A stretch of DNA of 64,000 nucleotides, from positions 16,616,001 to 16,680,000 of the forward strand of contig WOAB01000056.1 of assembly GCA_027886185.1 (NCBI GenBank), written 5' to 3'. Positions 32,566-44,474 of this stretch are shown here, piece by piece. Positions within the stretch are counted from its first letter, which is position 1, and the number at the start of each line of letters is the position of its first letter. This stretch comes from Rheum nobile. Its lineage: Eukaryota > Streptophyta > Magnoliopsida > Caryophyllales > Polygonaceae. Below the pieces are notes generated by a model. That model worked only from the letters and a program-made list of their open reading frames with translations, was not told where the DNA came from and did no database searches. The position numbers were made by a program, and so were the translations under genes.

Positions 32566-33940
32566 CTGTAGTGATTCCGCATAGTGTATCATCGAGAAAA
32601 TCGCCCTGTATCTGCGCCTCCTTCGCGGGTTTGTCTTCTTTATGCACAAGCATGCTTAAGTGATCAGTCATCAAGTTCTCGGCTCCCTTTTTATCTCTGA
32701 TCTCCACATCAAACTCACTCAGCAACAGTATCCAACGAATCAGTATTGGTTTAGCCTATCTCTTCACCAATAGATAACGCAGAGCTGCATGATCCGTATA
32801 AATAATCACTTTGGTGCCAAGTAAGTATTGCCTAAATTTCTCCAGGGCAAACACAACAGCTAGCAATTCCTTTTCGGTGGTGGAGTAATTCCGCTGTGCT
32901 CCATTCAGAGTCATGGAAGCGTAGTGAATCACATGAGAAGCTCTTGCTTATTTTTGGCCAAGAACTGCTCCCACAACATAATCACTAGCATCGCACATTA
33001 TCTCGAAAGGGCGAGACCAATCCGGTGCTTGAATAATTGGTGCACTAGTGAGGTGAGCTTTCAATTCGTCGAATGCCTTCTTGCACTCGTCATTAAGCTC
33101 AAAATGTACCTCCTTCTTCAGCAGCTCGCATAGGGGTGATGAGATCTTGGAAAAATCTTTAATAAACCGGCGGTAGAAACCTGTATGGCCTAAGAAAGAA
33201 CGCACTTCACGCACATTAGTAGGATAAGGTAAAGATTGAATTACATCAATCTTTGCCTTATCGACCTCAATACCCCTAGATGACACTATATGTCCTAGCA
33301 CAATGCCTTGTTCAACCATAAAATGACACTTTTCAGAATTAAGAACCAAGTTGGTTTCTACACATCTTTTAAGCACAAGTGATAAGTGGTCTAAACATGC
33401 ATCAAAACTGTCACCATGGACTGTGAAATCATCCATAAAGACCTCAATAAATTGCTCCACATACTCAGAGAAAATGCTTATCATACACCTTTGAAATGTC
33501 CCAGGTGCGTTACACAACCCAAATGGCATCCTGCGGTATGCAAAAGTATCAAAGGGGCATGTAAACGTCGTCTTCTCTTGATCCTCTGGCATTATGGCCA
33601 CCTGAAAATAACCTGAGTATCCATCCAGAAAACAATAATAGGGGCGACCAACAAGTTGCTCAAACATTTGATCAATAAAGGGTAAAGGAAAGTGATCCTT
33701 TCTAGTCACCGCATTCAGCTTACGGTAGTCAATGCATACTCTCCATCCTGTTTGCACTCGGGTGGGAACTAACTCTCCTTGCTGGTTCTCCACAACTGTT
33801 ATGCCTCCCTTCTTATGAACAACCTGCGTAGGACTCACCTACTTACTGTCAGAGATAGGAAAAATCATACCTGCTTGTAGGAGCTTCAGCACCTCGTTCT
33901 TTACCACCTCCATCATTGGCGGGTTGAGTCTTCGTTGTGG
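32566..33940 (-). pseudogene. Athila-2 RT and RNase H pseudogene
   Basis: A long open part, 33838..32948, holds TGWRVCIDYRKLN, FPLPFID, YCFLDGYSGYFQ, RRMPFGLCNAPGTF, the catalytic FMDDF and the start of RNase H (CDASDYVVGAVLGQ). A stop near 32948 cuts RNase H; the rest reads on to about 32650 with another stop near 32757. A further stop near 33841 separates it from the upstream frame. The polymerase core is intact in sequence but not in one frame with its surroundings. Confidence 0.88.
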
Positions 33941-34822
33941 CTATCTAGATGGTTTGGCTTCTTCCTCCAGCAGAATCCTATGCATACATGTAGTGGGACT
34001 AATCCCCTTGATGTCGGCAATGGTCCATCCTAAAGCTGTCTTGTGCTCTTGGAGCACTACCACCAATTTCTCCTCTTGGTTCTTGGAGAGCTTGCTAGAG
34101 ATAATGACCGGTAATGTGTTATCCTTTCCAAGGAAAGCATACTTGAGGTGGTCTGGCAGCTGTTTAAGTTCAATCTCTGGTGCCTGCACAATGGAAGGTA
34201 AAAGCCTCTCGTTTGGCACTATTAGTGGAATGGGACCAACGCCCAAAGGATTGAGATGAAGCTTACTAAAGGCATCCAAGTGAGCCACAGTTTCCTGCAG
34301 GTTAGTAGATAGAGCCAAATCTACTTGTGGGTCTACTATCTCATTCTCTAAAACAGATTGTAACTCATCTGAACCAGTAGTATCAAATACATCTTGTACA
34401 ATAGGATCAATCACATCAATAGCACATAAAGAATGATCATCAATGGGGTGTTTCATAGCATCATAAATATTGAATTGCACCTCCTTCCCATCGAATTCCA
34501 TAGTAAGGGTTCCAGTACTTACATCAATCTTTGTGCGGGCTGTTTTCAAAAATGGCCTACCTAACAGTATAGGGGCAGCATTCTTATCATGGTCCATATC
34601 CAGCACAAAGAAGTCCGCAGGAAAAATCAGATTGTCAACCATTACAAGAACATCTTCAACTACCCCTTTCGGGTACACATTAGATCTATCACCCAATTGA
34701 ACAACTATTCATGTCTCATGCAATGGTCTTAATCCTAATGATTCATACAAAGAATAAGGCAAGACGTTTATAGATGCACCTAGATCTAGCATAGCTTTTT
34801 CAAATTTAGTATCACCTATTAC
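33941..34822 (-). pseudogene. Athila-2 protease C-terminal part and RT lead-in
   Basis: Minus-strand sequence from the DLGASINVLPYSLYESLGL active-site block (about 34810..34740) through FFVLDMDHD and ILLGRPFL to the KTALGWTIADIKGISP segment that precedes RT. A TGA at 34711..34709 lies at exactly the codon where Athila-1 has TGA (4508). The frame ends in a stop at 33941. The N-terminal half of the protease is at 39571..39846, moved away by Athila-3. Confidence 0.86.
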
Positions 34823-34827
34823 ACATG
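34823..34827. repeat. Target-site duplication ACATG (left), Athila-3
   Basis: ACATG precedes TGATCAG at 34828 and recurs at 39571..39575 after the terminal TCA. Confidence 0.9.
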
Positions 34828-36227
34828 TGATCAGTGCTATTTTGTAGCACATTTCTAGGGATTATTACCAGGTTTGAGGCGCCATTTGGTGGGATTTTAT
34901 GCACAATTGGAGATTATGGAGTTGGAGCATAGAAGTATGGTTTTGGTGGTCTGGAGGAGCTTATTGGAGACATCCAGAAGAAGAGAAATTGACCACCTGA
35001 GGAGACAAGCAAGATCCATGAAGAAACCACGTGAGAAGGCGGTGAAGTGAAGAAACCGCGACCAAACCGCGGGGAGTAGAAGGCCGCGGCCAGGATTTCC
35101 GAAGGAGATGGGCGATAGCGAAGGGGCCGCGACCGTGGCCAATTTCGGGGAAATTAATTATGCACTTCGAGAGCAAACCGCAACCGCGGCCAAAAGGCCG
35201 CGACTGCGGCCATCAGCGGGAGTCAGCCCGAGAGTTTTCCGAACTTCTGTTTTCTTTTTCTGTTTTTCCTTTTTCGTTGTTTTATTTACTTCCGAATATT
35301 AGTATTTTTCCTTTTTAGGGATGAGGTTTGTGATCTTGGGCTTTAGGTTAACTTATTTAACCTAACTCTCACAGCCTCCATTCATCATCCCATATCATCC
35401 CATATCATCCCACATATCACCCCGGATTATCGTATGTTCAGTATTCAGAGTTTTTCCCTTTCAACAATTATGTCTTTCAGTACTATGAGTAGCTAAGCAC
35501 CCATTGCTTAGCCCGGCATGTGAAGCTTTTTCTATGGTTTGATTGCGAGGTTAATTCTCTATTTCCTATTTCCTTTGGGTTTATATCTTTCTTCTTGCAC
35601 TTATTCATATGGATTGTTATTGATTTGACTAGACTGATCACCTAGTTAGGTTTAGTAATTATCTATTGCTAGGGTTTGGAATTGACCGGTCGGTGATTCC
35701 TTATCTAGAGTAGCATCCATAATTATCTAGGACTGGTAGGACTAGATTATTATGAAAGAAGATTGATTGCATGTTAAATTATTGCGGGTTGTGATTATTT
35801 GACATGTATCCTGGTTTGATCCTATGCCCAATGCTATTATTGTTCTAAATCTTGATTGTTTCTTGTGCGTTCAATAATAAGAGTTGCTAGGACTGGTAGG
35901 ACTAGTAACTATACAAGAATAGGGACAGGAATAAACAAAGGAAAGGAATAGAGAGAACCTAGGACCAATCTACCATAGGAAAAGTGGATCTTGTTTGGCT
36001 AAGTGTTTTTTTTTCCCACATTTGATTACACTCTTTGCTTATTTGCTTTGTTTACTTTCTTGATTACAAAATCAACCAAAAACTCCCCCCTCTTGTTACT
36101 ATTGCATGCGAACAACACATAGATTAATCCCTTCCTCCATGTGGATTTGATCCTTACTTGCCCTAACTACTTGAATAGGTTTGTCTAGGTTTATTTTGAT
36201 TTAGTGGTATACGACAATCGCTTGTCA
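34828..36227 (+). repeat. Athila-3 5' LTR
   Basis: Begins TGATCAGTGCTATTTTGTAGC and ends CGCTTGTCA, followed by the PBS ATTGGCGTCGTTGCCGGGGA (36231..36250). It carries GC motifs of a third version, GGCCGCGACCGTGGCC and relatives, at 35035..35215. Confidence 0.88.
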
Positions 36228-36309
36228 AAAATTGGCGTCGTTGCCGGGGAGGCAAGTGTTGATTTTTCTGTGTGTTTGTGTGTGTGTTCCTTTGGTGTGG
36301 ATCTATCTT

Positions 36310-37563
36310 ATGGTCCACACCCGTGCTACTAACTCCCCTCTACTTGGTGTTGATTCAGAGATTGAGAGGACTCTTTCCTAGGGTCACAGAGTAAATCGTG
36401 CTTTGGTTTTTGATAATCCTGCGTTCGAGATGGCTGAAGAAGAACAGACATTGAGGCAGTTGACTGCGCCTAACCTGCAACAGCAACCGCTGGCTATGCG
36501 GTTTCCTGAGTTGGCTGAGGGCGTAAATTTCGAGTTGAAGTCTGGGTTAATCCACTTACTCCCCCACTTCCATGGGATGAGTGGTGAAGACCCCAATAAG
36601 CATCTTGTTGAGTTTCATTCGGTGTGTAGCAGTATGAAGCCGAAGAATATGACTGAGGACCAGATTAAGCTGAGGGCCTTTCCTTTTTTACTGAAGGATG
36701 CAGCCAATGACTGGTTCTACTATCTCACTCCAGGGAGCATTGACACATGGGTCAAGATAAGGAAAGCCTTCTTGGAGAAGTACTTTCCGGCTACAAAACT
36801 GAACAGCCTGAAGCGAGCTATCAGCAACATCGAGCAACAGTCTGGTGAATCGCTCTACGAGTATTACGAGCGGTTCAAGAAGATGATATCCAACTGCCCC
36901 TTCCATGGCTATTCTGAGCAGGACCTCGTACTTTATTTGTACGGTGGTCTTCTTGATGAAGAGAGAAGGATGGTGAACGCTGCTTGTGGAGGGAACATCC
37001 TCAAGAAGACTCCTGCTGCAGCTTTTGAGACCTTCTTTGAGCTATCTGAGGGCTCAAGACAGTTCAGTAAAAGGGTGGGCGCCCAATCCGTGAAACCTAC
37101 AGAGTCTCAGCCCAATTCTACTCTTCTTGCTGAAGTGGCTGAGATGAAGGAGATGATGAAAAGATGCATGATGAGAGGTGGCTTGCAGCAAGTCAAATCA
37201 TGTGGGATATGCTATGAGAATACACATCCAACTGATGCATGTCCCACCCTACAAGAACCAACTGCTGAGGTGAACGCTATTGGCAGATATGGCCCTCAAA
37301 GGCCAAAATATGACCCGTACTCCAGCACCTACAATCCCGGGTGGAGAGATCACCCAAATTTGAGGTACGAGAACCAGCAGAACACTCAGCAGGGGCAGGA
37401 GACCCAGGACTATCAGCAGAGGCCCCCACAGTTTCTCCAGCATCCGCAGCAGTACCAGCAGCCTGGGGGTCAGCAACAATTTAGAGCTCCTTATGAACAA
37501 AGATCCCAGCAGCTACACCAAGGGTTCTATACTTGCTATGTCGTTGAGGAGAAAAATGAATAA
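36310..37563 (+). pseudogene. Athila-3 gag, one early stop
   Basis: The ATG at 36310 starts the shared MVHTRAT block. A single TAG at 36379 interrupts it; from there 37563 is reached without a break (386 residues open from about 36403). Blocks: FELKSGLIHLLPHFHGMSGEDP, the NDWFYYL segment, YEYYERFKKMISNCPFHGY and CGIC...HPTDACP, then a Gln/Pro-rich tail. The last dozen residues are non-gag, because a deletion joins gag to the 3' UTR near 37527. It is the best preserved gag of the three Athila elements. Confidence 0.87.
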
Positions 37564-38177
37564 AAAGAGAAAAAGCCAAAAATTTGAAAAAAGGCTAAAA
37601 TTGAAATCCTGGGATAGGTCGAAAACCCGATAGGGCGGCCTAGGTAATAAGCAGGTGGCTTGGACCAGCATTAGGCTGGGGTAATATGAGGTCAAGAGTG
37701 ATGTGAGTATATTGTGAGCCCATCTATTGAAAAATGAAATGAGTGGCTTGGTGAAAACCCGAAAGGGCGCCTTGGCAAAATGAGTGAAAAGAAGAAGAGT
37801 GATTTTTAGGAATCATCATTTTACCTGGCGTGGCGACATAAGAAGAGGTGATATAAGGAGGATTTGGGTAGGTCACTCTGGGAGGTATAAGAAGATAGAT
37901 GGGAGATTAGGATTAGATTTTGGTTCACTCTATGGTGTTTGGGATAAGCTTGGGGGAAGTACTCTGCTTTCCTTTTAGCTTGATTGTGTGTGGTGTTTGA
38001 TTGGTGTTATTATATGTTGTGCTGTGCTTATTGTATGGGTGCATGGAGTTTATTGTTAGGTGTGATTCTTGGAGAGATTGATTTTTCTATGCTTCCTGAA
38101 ACCTTGGGGATTGAATTGGAGGAGTAGGTTTACTTTAGCTTACTCGAGGACGAGCAAGGTTTAAGCATGGGGGATTT
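37564..38177 (+). other. Athila-3 3' UTR and polypurine tract
   Basis: Homologous to the 3' UTRs of Athila-1 and Athila-2, with the tract AGCATGGGGGATT (38165..38177) against the LTR. No gene. Confidence 0.82.
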
Positions 38178-39570
38178 GATCAGTGCTATTTTATAGTGCA
38201 TTTCTAGGGGTTATTACCAGTTTTGAGGCGCCATTTGGATGGATTTAGAGCACAATTGTGGAATAGGGAGTTGGAGAGAAGAAGTGTGGATTTGGTGGTC
38301 TGGAAAAGAAAATTGAAGATATCCAGAGGAAGAGGAGTTGACCACTGAGGAGACGAAGAAGAACCAAGGAGAGAGTCCACACGAGAGTAGAAGAACAAGG
38401 TGCTGAATTCAATTGATTCGTTATCTTTACTCAGATGTCCAAATGGAGTGATTCCAATTCAAGGAGTTAGATCTTGAAGTCTACTGCAAGTCCTCAAAAT
38501 ATGATCGCGATCCGAATTGGGAATCAAAAATTATGGCATTTTTACGGAAGTGTCGCGATGCTGAAGAGAGAAGGCCGCGACCGCGATCGCGGCCACACAC
38601 GGGAGACAGCCCGTGGAGATTTCCGAACTTTTGTTTTCTTTTTCCTTTTCTTTTTTTCTTTATTTTATTTAATTCGAATATTATATTTTATTTCCTTGTA
38701 GATGAGGTTTGTGATCTTGGGCTTTAGGTTAACTTTATTTAACCTAATTCTCACAGCCTCCATTCATCATCTTCGGATCACTTTAGACCTAGTTTATTTT
38801 CATCATTGTTTTTACCTTTTGCTCAGGCAGACAATTGAAGCCTTGGTTTGAATTTGATATTGAGATTATTCCTTTACTCTTTCTATGATTGTATTAATTC
38901 TCTCTCGTGCTTAATTTCATTGATCATATATCGATTCCCCTTGATTTGTTGATTAGGAAATCAAATAGATTGTTAATAGTAGTTCCCTCTAGATTGACAA
39001 CCTAGAGAAATTAGTATTATGCTATTGGTTCCCCTTTTCTATACAACCTGTTGAGATTGTTATTGATCATACTACTAAGGATTAGAGGATACTGGTTGAG
39101 AATCTAAATCCCTTAGTTTGTGTAGAGAATTAATTGCATGCAATTGTATGATTGGTTGCTACACTTGCATATACCTATCTATTCCTGAATTCATTGCTGC
39201 TGTTAGATTCAATCTAGAAGGTCTTCTAGGTTATTTGATAGTTAGGGTTATCAAGACTGGTTAGACTGGTAACTAATTCAGAACAGGGATTAGGACATTC
39301 ATGAGTATTGAGGACTAGGAGTAATCAATGATTGATCAACCAAACTAAAGGTGGATATTTGTCTAGCCAAGCTTTCTATATTTTATTTATCATTTTCTTA
39401 GTTAGTTTCATTCAAAACCCCCCTTTCGTCTTTGTTATCAATTGGTGAATGATTTTGCAAACATGAAATATAACTTGATTCTCTGTGGGATTCGACCCTT
39501 GCTTACCAGACTACATTAGTTAGGTTTGTTTAGGATTATTTTGTTTAGGTGTCACGACAACGCCTTATCA
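38178..39570 (+). repeat. Athila-3 3' LTR, divergent from its partner
   Basis: The first about 220 bp match the 5' LTR, but about 38400..38570 and 38770..39400 look like a different LTR subfamily. Shared islands reappear, for example GATGAGGTTTGTGATCTTGG near 38701 and the end region. It ends CGCCTTATCA followed by ACATG. Confidence 0.82.
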
Positions 39571-39846
39571 ACATGGAATACTAAACATGCCAGGATCACC
39601 ACACTTCTTAGGCATACGCCTTTGAAATACAGGAGAGACATGTTCGCTCACCTTGATCTTTTGCTTTCCCTTCAATTTCTGATTTCGTTTGATGGTACAC
39701 AGTTCTTTCAGAAATTTAGCATAGCGAGGAATGCTCTTGACAAGTTTGAGTAAGGGAATGTTTACCTCGCATTTACTAAAGGTCTTGAAGATCTCCTTGT
39801 CATTCTCCGGCCTCCTCGTGTCCTTCAGCGCCTCAGGCAATGGCAC
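39571..39846 (-). pseudogene. Athila-2 protease N-terminal part
   Basis: Minus-strand block PLPEALKDTRRPENDKEIF to FQRRMPKKCGDPGMFSIPC, collinear with the Athila-1 sequence just upstream of its protease active site. It is cut at the Athila-3 insertion and resumes at 34822. Confidence 0.85.
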
Positions 39847-40250
39847 GGGTGGCTTTAGCGAGCCGAGTGGTGGAAAATCTGGATGAACGTAATCGTCGTG
39901 GGCATCATCGTCTTTTCCGCGATCGCGGATGTCATTCCGCGGTCGCGGAATGTCGTCAGAAAGTTATCCGCGTCCAGAAACATTTCCGCGGTCATGAATT
40001 TATGTCCACGGTCGCGGATTTGCTTCGGAATTCTCGTCTTCTCCAGAAACTTTTCCGCGGTCGCGGATGTCTGTCCGCGGTCGCGGAAGTTCGCCGATTT
40101 TTACTTCGCCTTCAGTGATGATCCGCTGTAGCGGATTTTGGGCCGCGGTCGTGGATTTTCCTCTGAAGCATCCGTCACTTCCGTCATTTGTGTCCTGCTC
40201 CTCAGCGTCATCGCACATACATTCTCCCTCGAGTTTGCTACCGTTTGAGA
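39847..40250 (-). repeat. Athila-2 gag-protease linker with GC hairpins
   Basis: Several TTCCGCGGTCGCGGAA-type hairpins at 39915..40155, at the position where Athila-1 has its own motif version (3857..4040). The linker frame is broken: gag ends at a TGA at 40251 and at least one further shift lies downstream. Confidence 0.8.
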
Positions 40251-41606
40251 TCATAGTTTCCCCGAATCCCGGGCCTCCAACTTACTCAACGCTTGAGCAA
40301 TTTGCCCAATTTGATTCTCCAAGTTCTGAATGCTGGACTTCGTCTCTTGCTGATGTTGGGTCGATGTTTTCTGATGTTGTATCATGCTCTGAGTGAGAGA
40401 TCGAATCATGACCTCAGTAGACATTGAGGAACTTGGATTTGGTACTGGTGGTCTATGCGTGTATGGTTGTTCGTACTGTTGCTGATTGCCATGCGGATGG
40501 AACTGTTGTTGGCTTGGATTGAACTCCTGGTTATCATGGCCGTGGGAAGGGTATTGTTGATTCCCGTATCTCAGATTGGGGTTATCCCTCCACCCTGGAT
40601 TGTAGGTGTTAGAGTACGAGTCATATCTCGGCCTCTGCAGACCAAAACCTCTTACATCGTTTACCTCATCCTCAGGTTCAAGAAGTGTTGGGCACTCGTC
40701 AGTGGGGTACAGCGTATCATAACAGATTCTGCAGGACTTAACTTGTTGTGGGTCACCTTTTATCAAGAAGCGCTTCATCATCTCCTTCATTTCATCCAGC
40801 TCAGATTTCAGGGGAGAAGATGGATGTGAGTCAGCTGCCCTTGCTACATAGGGGCTTGCTCTTTTGGTGAATTGTCTTGAGCTCTCAGATAGCTCAAAGA
40901 ATACCTCAAATGCTGTAGCTGGCGTCTTGTTTAGAATGCTACCGCCACAAGCTGCATTTACCATTCTGTGCTCATCCTCAAGAAGCCCGTCATATAGATA
41001 TAGAACGAGATCTTGGTTAGAATAACCATGGTATGGGCAGCTAGATATCAACCTCCTGAATCTCTCATAAAATTCATACAACGTCTCAGTGGCATGTTGT
41101 TCGATGTTGCTGATGCTTCTCTTCAGGCTATTGAGTTTCGTTGCAGGGAAGTACTTCTCAAGAAAGACTTTCTTCATCTTCGCCCATGTATCTATGCTTC
41201 CCGGAGCCAAATAATAGAACCAATCATTGGCCGCATCCTTCAGAGAGAAAGGAAAGGCCCTCAGCTTGATTTGGTCCTCAGTGACGTTCCTCGGCTTCAT
41301 GTTGGAGCAGACAATGTGGAATTTAGAAAGATGCTTGTTGGGGTCTTCTCCATTCAGCCCATGGAAGTGGGGTAATAAATGAATCAACCCAGATTTTAGC
41401 TCAAAATTCATGCCCTCAGCCAACTCTGGGAATTGCACAGCGAACGGTTGTTGCTCTAGATGTGGTGCAGTCAACTGCCTCCAGGTCTGTGGTTCGTCAG
41501 CCATCTCTAGTTGCGTATGGGCTGTTACACGGTGTCTGGAAAGTGTCCTTTCGATCTCTGTATCAAAATCTAAAAGTGGAGAGTCAGTAGCACGGGTGTG
41601 GACCAT
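40251..41606 (-). pseudogene. Athila-2 gag
   Basis: Open for 451 codons from the ATG at 41606 (MVHTRATDSPLL) to a TGA at 40251. It has the same blocks as the other Athila gags (FELKSGLIHLLPHFHGLNGEDP, NDWFYYLAPGSIDTW, YEFYERFRRLISSCPYHGY, CRIC...YPTDECP) and a Gln-rich then helical C-terminus (NLENQIGQIAQALSKLEA). The terminal stop falls short of the protease, which Athila elements normally join to gag, so the polyprotein is interrupted though gag itself looks nearly whole. Confidence 0.85.
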
Positions 41607-41654
41607 AAGATAGGTCCACACAAAAGTTGGCACACAAAGAAAAATTAAAACTTG

Positions 41655-41676
41655 CCTCCCCGGCAACGGTGCAAAA
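41655..41676 (-). promoter_or_regulatory. Athila-2 primer-binding site
   Basis: On the minus strand TTTGCACCGTTGCCGGGGAG follows the LTR by two or three bases; it is complementary to a tRNA-Asp 3' end with small mismatches. Confidence 0.82.
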
Positions 41677-41678
41677 TT

Positions 41679-42964
41679 TGATGCGGCTAAAGTCGTTATG
41701 CCTAATCAAAGTAAACTTCAAAAACCTAACTAAGTATAGTAGGCAAGCAAGGGTCGAATCCCACAGGGAGGTAGCAATCTTTCTAAGTGCAACAGGTTGT
41801 ATGCCAATGGTAACAAAGGGGGGTTTTGGTTTGTAATCAACGTAACAAAGTAAATCAATGAAAAAGATGAAATCAATGGGTGAGAAATAACTTAGCCAGA
41901 CAAATATTCACCATTCAGTTTGATTGGTTGATCATTGATTATCTCTAATTCCTACCAATGAATATTCTTATTCATTTTCTTAAGTTATAAACAGGACAAA
42001 CAGACCATGAGAATACTAACTATCAAGTAACCAGGAAAACCTCCAGGTTCAATTCAATAGCAGCAATAAGCACAAGAATTTCAATAGATACATACAAGTG
42101 CAACAAACAGTCTTACTATGCATGCAATCAATTCTCTCTACAATAAACCAGTCCAAACAGTTCTTAGAATATCGCAGTTGCTACTCTGAATTAGGTATTT
42201 CAAACAGAAATAACCAAACCCTAGCAATAGATAATTACTAATATCAACTAGATGATCAGGCCAGTCAAATCAGTAAGAATCAATGGGATTAAGCACAAGA
42301 GAATCAATATATTCAAAGGAAAAGAAATATAATTATAATCTCACAACCAAATACAAACGAAGGCTTCAATCGTCGGACTAAGCAATAGTTGCTTAGTTCT
42401 TCATAGTCTTCAAAACGTAAAACTCAAAGGGAAAAAAAAACTAATGTAAAACTTGAATAATGAATCATGAAAAGGCTGCTACTTAGAAAAGTATAAAACC
42501 TAGCAAAACTTAGTTTCCATAAGATAGGAAACAATATCCTAAAAGGAAATAAAATAAACTAACGGAAATAAAAGAAATAAAAGAAAAGAAATAAGATAAA
42601 ACGAAGTTCGAACGAAACGAAATCCGGATCCGCGTTGATGAACAGTATCCGCGACCGCGGCTAGAATTCCGCGACCGCGGAAAAGTTCCTGTAGCTTCGT
42701 TCTTCTGGCATGTGTTCCGCGACCGCGGCAACTACTTCCGCGCCCGCGGAAATCCTTCTGTAGCTTTTCTTGCTCTCATCTTCGGTCTTCTCTTGTGGCT
42801 TTGCCTCCATCTTCAATAAGTCTTCATTTAAGCTCTCAAAGCCACCAAATCAACATTCCTTTTCCACAACTCCATTCTCCTAACTTATGCTCTAAACCCA
42901 TACAAACGGTACATAAAACGCCGATAACAATTCCTAGTTAAGCACTGCAAAGTAGAGCTGATCA
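41679..42964 (-). repeat. Athila-2 5' LTR (intact)
   Basis: Minus-strand TGATCAGCTC...CGCATCA, 1,286 bp, flanked by ATACG at 42965. It serves as the unbroken reference for the SIRE insertion site (GGTAG near 41774). GC hairpins lie at 42630..42760. Confidence 0.93.
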
Positions 42965-42969
42965 ATACG

Positions 42970-44385
42970 ACTGAACATGATAACGAATAACAGATGCGAC
43001 TATGGATATCATTTACAGAGACATGAATATCAATATGCAGCTTTTGGATCAGTTTTTCACATGCGACTATGGAGGAGTTGAAGGATATGGACGAATCTTC
43101 TAAAGAGAGATTTAAGGAATGTGATTTGATTTGGTTTCTCTCTCTTTATAATTCAATTCTTTTTTAGCATTTAAAAATTAAAAGCATAATTAAATCTTCT
43201 CCTATATCTATAACTGCCTTATTTGAGTATGATCTTATGCATCACCACACCCTACCTATTATATATCCTATTAATCCATCCGTCCATTACCTCTCATCCA
43301 ACGTCCTAGATTTGTCCACTAGTTTTACCACAAGATTCGTTTTACTTGAGCGCCCCTCTATATATATATATGTAAATGGATTTTTATTGCCAAAATTAGG
43401 AATAGGGCATCAAATGATATATCTTATCCTTATTTCTCCCTTTCACTGATTCCTTCTTATTTTCCTTTAACTGAGATATTGAGTCCCAGCCCAAGACTTC
43501 AAATTATTATGGTACAAAGCTTCGCAAATGAACTACCAGCCGTACGTGTATAACTAGCTTAGGTTATGTTCGACATATCAAGCTGAAACTGGAGCTGGAG
43601 CTGGAATTGAATGAATAGTTGGAGTTGAAAATGGATTCATTAGCTTAATTTTTCTCTAAAAACTAGTAGAATGTTCGGTATTACGAGCTGAATATTTAAA
43701 TAATAGAAATAAAATTATGAAAAAGGGTATGATAATACATCTATATTTTGACGCATATACAAATAAGGTTATATTTTGATCCATGTGACTACTTTGTAAA
43801 TCTATATTTTATATTGTTGCCTCCTCATCTCTCACACATCAACATCTTCACGGACGTCGACGCTAATATAATTTCACTTTAATTCATCCATATGTATATG
43901 GCTAATTGAATCTAAATCTATTTTCAATCTATTGCTTGTTTCCAATTTCATGTTAGCATGTTGTTCTATAAATTGGAGCTTTTATAGATCAATAAATTAT
44001 CAATTGTAATTAATATTAAGTTTTTGATAAAAGTCGATCTAATTGAGGAGATACGTATTACTGATAAAACTTTGTACATAATTTTATGATACAATTGTTT
44101 ATATAATTTCATAATGATAGTGATGAACTATTTTATGTGTTCATTTAAAGGGCACCGGTGGGTAAAAAATTACGTTAAGTTGGTTAAGTTTTCATATTAA
44201 ACTACATTAATCTACAATAAGCTTGTTAAGCTAGATGAACCAAACACTAAATAAGAATGAAAAAATATTAAGCTCCATTATTGTGCAAAAACGCTATGAC
44301 GAATGGAGCCTTAGCAATCATTCGCGGATAAAACAAAAAGCAAATTCGAGCAACATCACTAATTAATGTGGTGATCGATCAACCA
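42970..44385. other. Host intergenic DNA between the stack and the UGT gene
   Basis: AT-rich with no supported gene; open frames are short. Two 21-bp near-copies, TGTTCGACATATCAAGCTGAA (43567) and TGTTCGGTATTACGAGCTGAA (43672), hint at a decayed MITE, but ends and target duplication are not clear. Confidence 0.6.
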
Positions 44386-44391
44386 TTTATT
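44386..44391 (-). terminator. Probable polyadenylation signal of the UGT gene
   Basis: AATAAA on the minus strand about 85 bases past the UGT stop codon, a normal distance for a plant near-upstream element. Confidence 0.5.
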
Positions 44392-44474
44392 AGTAATTGA
44401 TAATGAAACGGCAACTAACTTGATGGACAAATTACGGAAGTGCGTTGTGGATCAACTGTGTAAATTGAACTCGA

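Larger units (their letters stand above)
34828..39570 (+). mobile_element. Athila-3: gag-only Athila derivative with unlike LTRs
   Basis: A 4,743-bp element between ACATG duplications: 5' LTR, PBS, gag, then directly the Athila 3' UTR and 3' LTR. Protease, RT, RNase H, integrase and env are absent, so it would need enzymes from a relative. The two LTRs start alike but differ strongly through much of their middle, which is abnormal for a simple insertion. Confidence 0.9.
526..42964 (-). mobile_element. Athila-2: outermost Ty3/gypsy Athila-type retrotransposon, interrupted twice
   Basis: On the minus strand the order is 5' LTR (41679..42964), tRNA-Asp-type PBS, gag, protease, RT, RNase H, integrase, env-like remnant, polypurine tract and 3' LTR. 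The 3' LTR is split into 526..621 and 28528..29721 by the SIRE element, and the protease is split by Athila-3 at 34828..39570. Flanks carry the duplication ATACG. The gene order RT-RNase H-integrase and the tRNA-Asp PBS are those of plant Ty3/gypsy Athila elements. Coding regions carry stops, so it is not autonomous now. Confidence 0.93.

Noticed and set aside
42970..44385. Small genes in the interval between the stack and the UGT
   Set aside because: Open frames are under 75 codons, AT-driven and without recognisable motifs.
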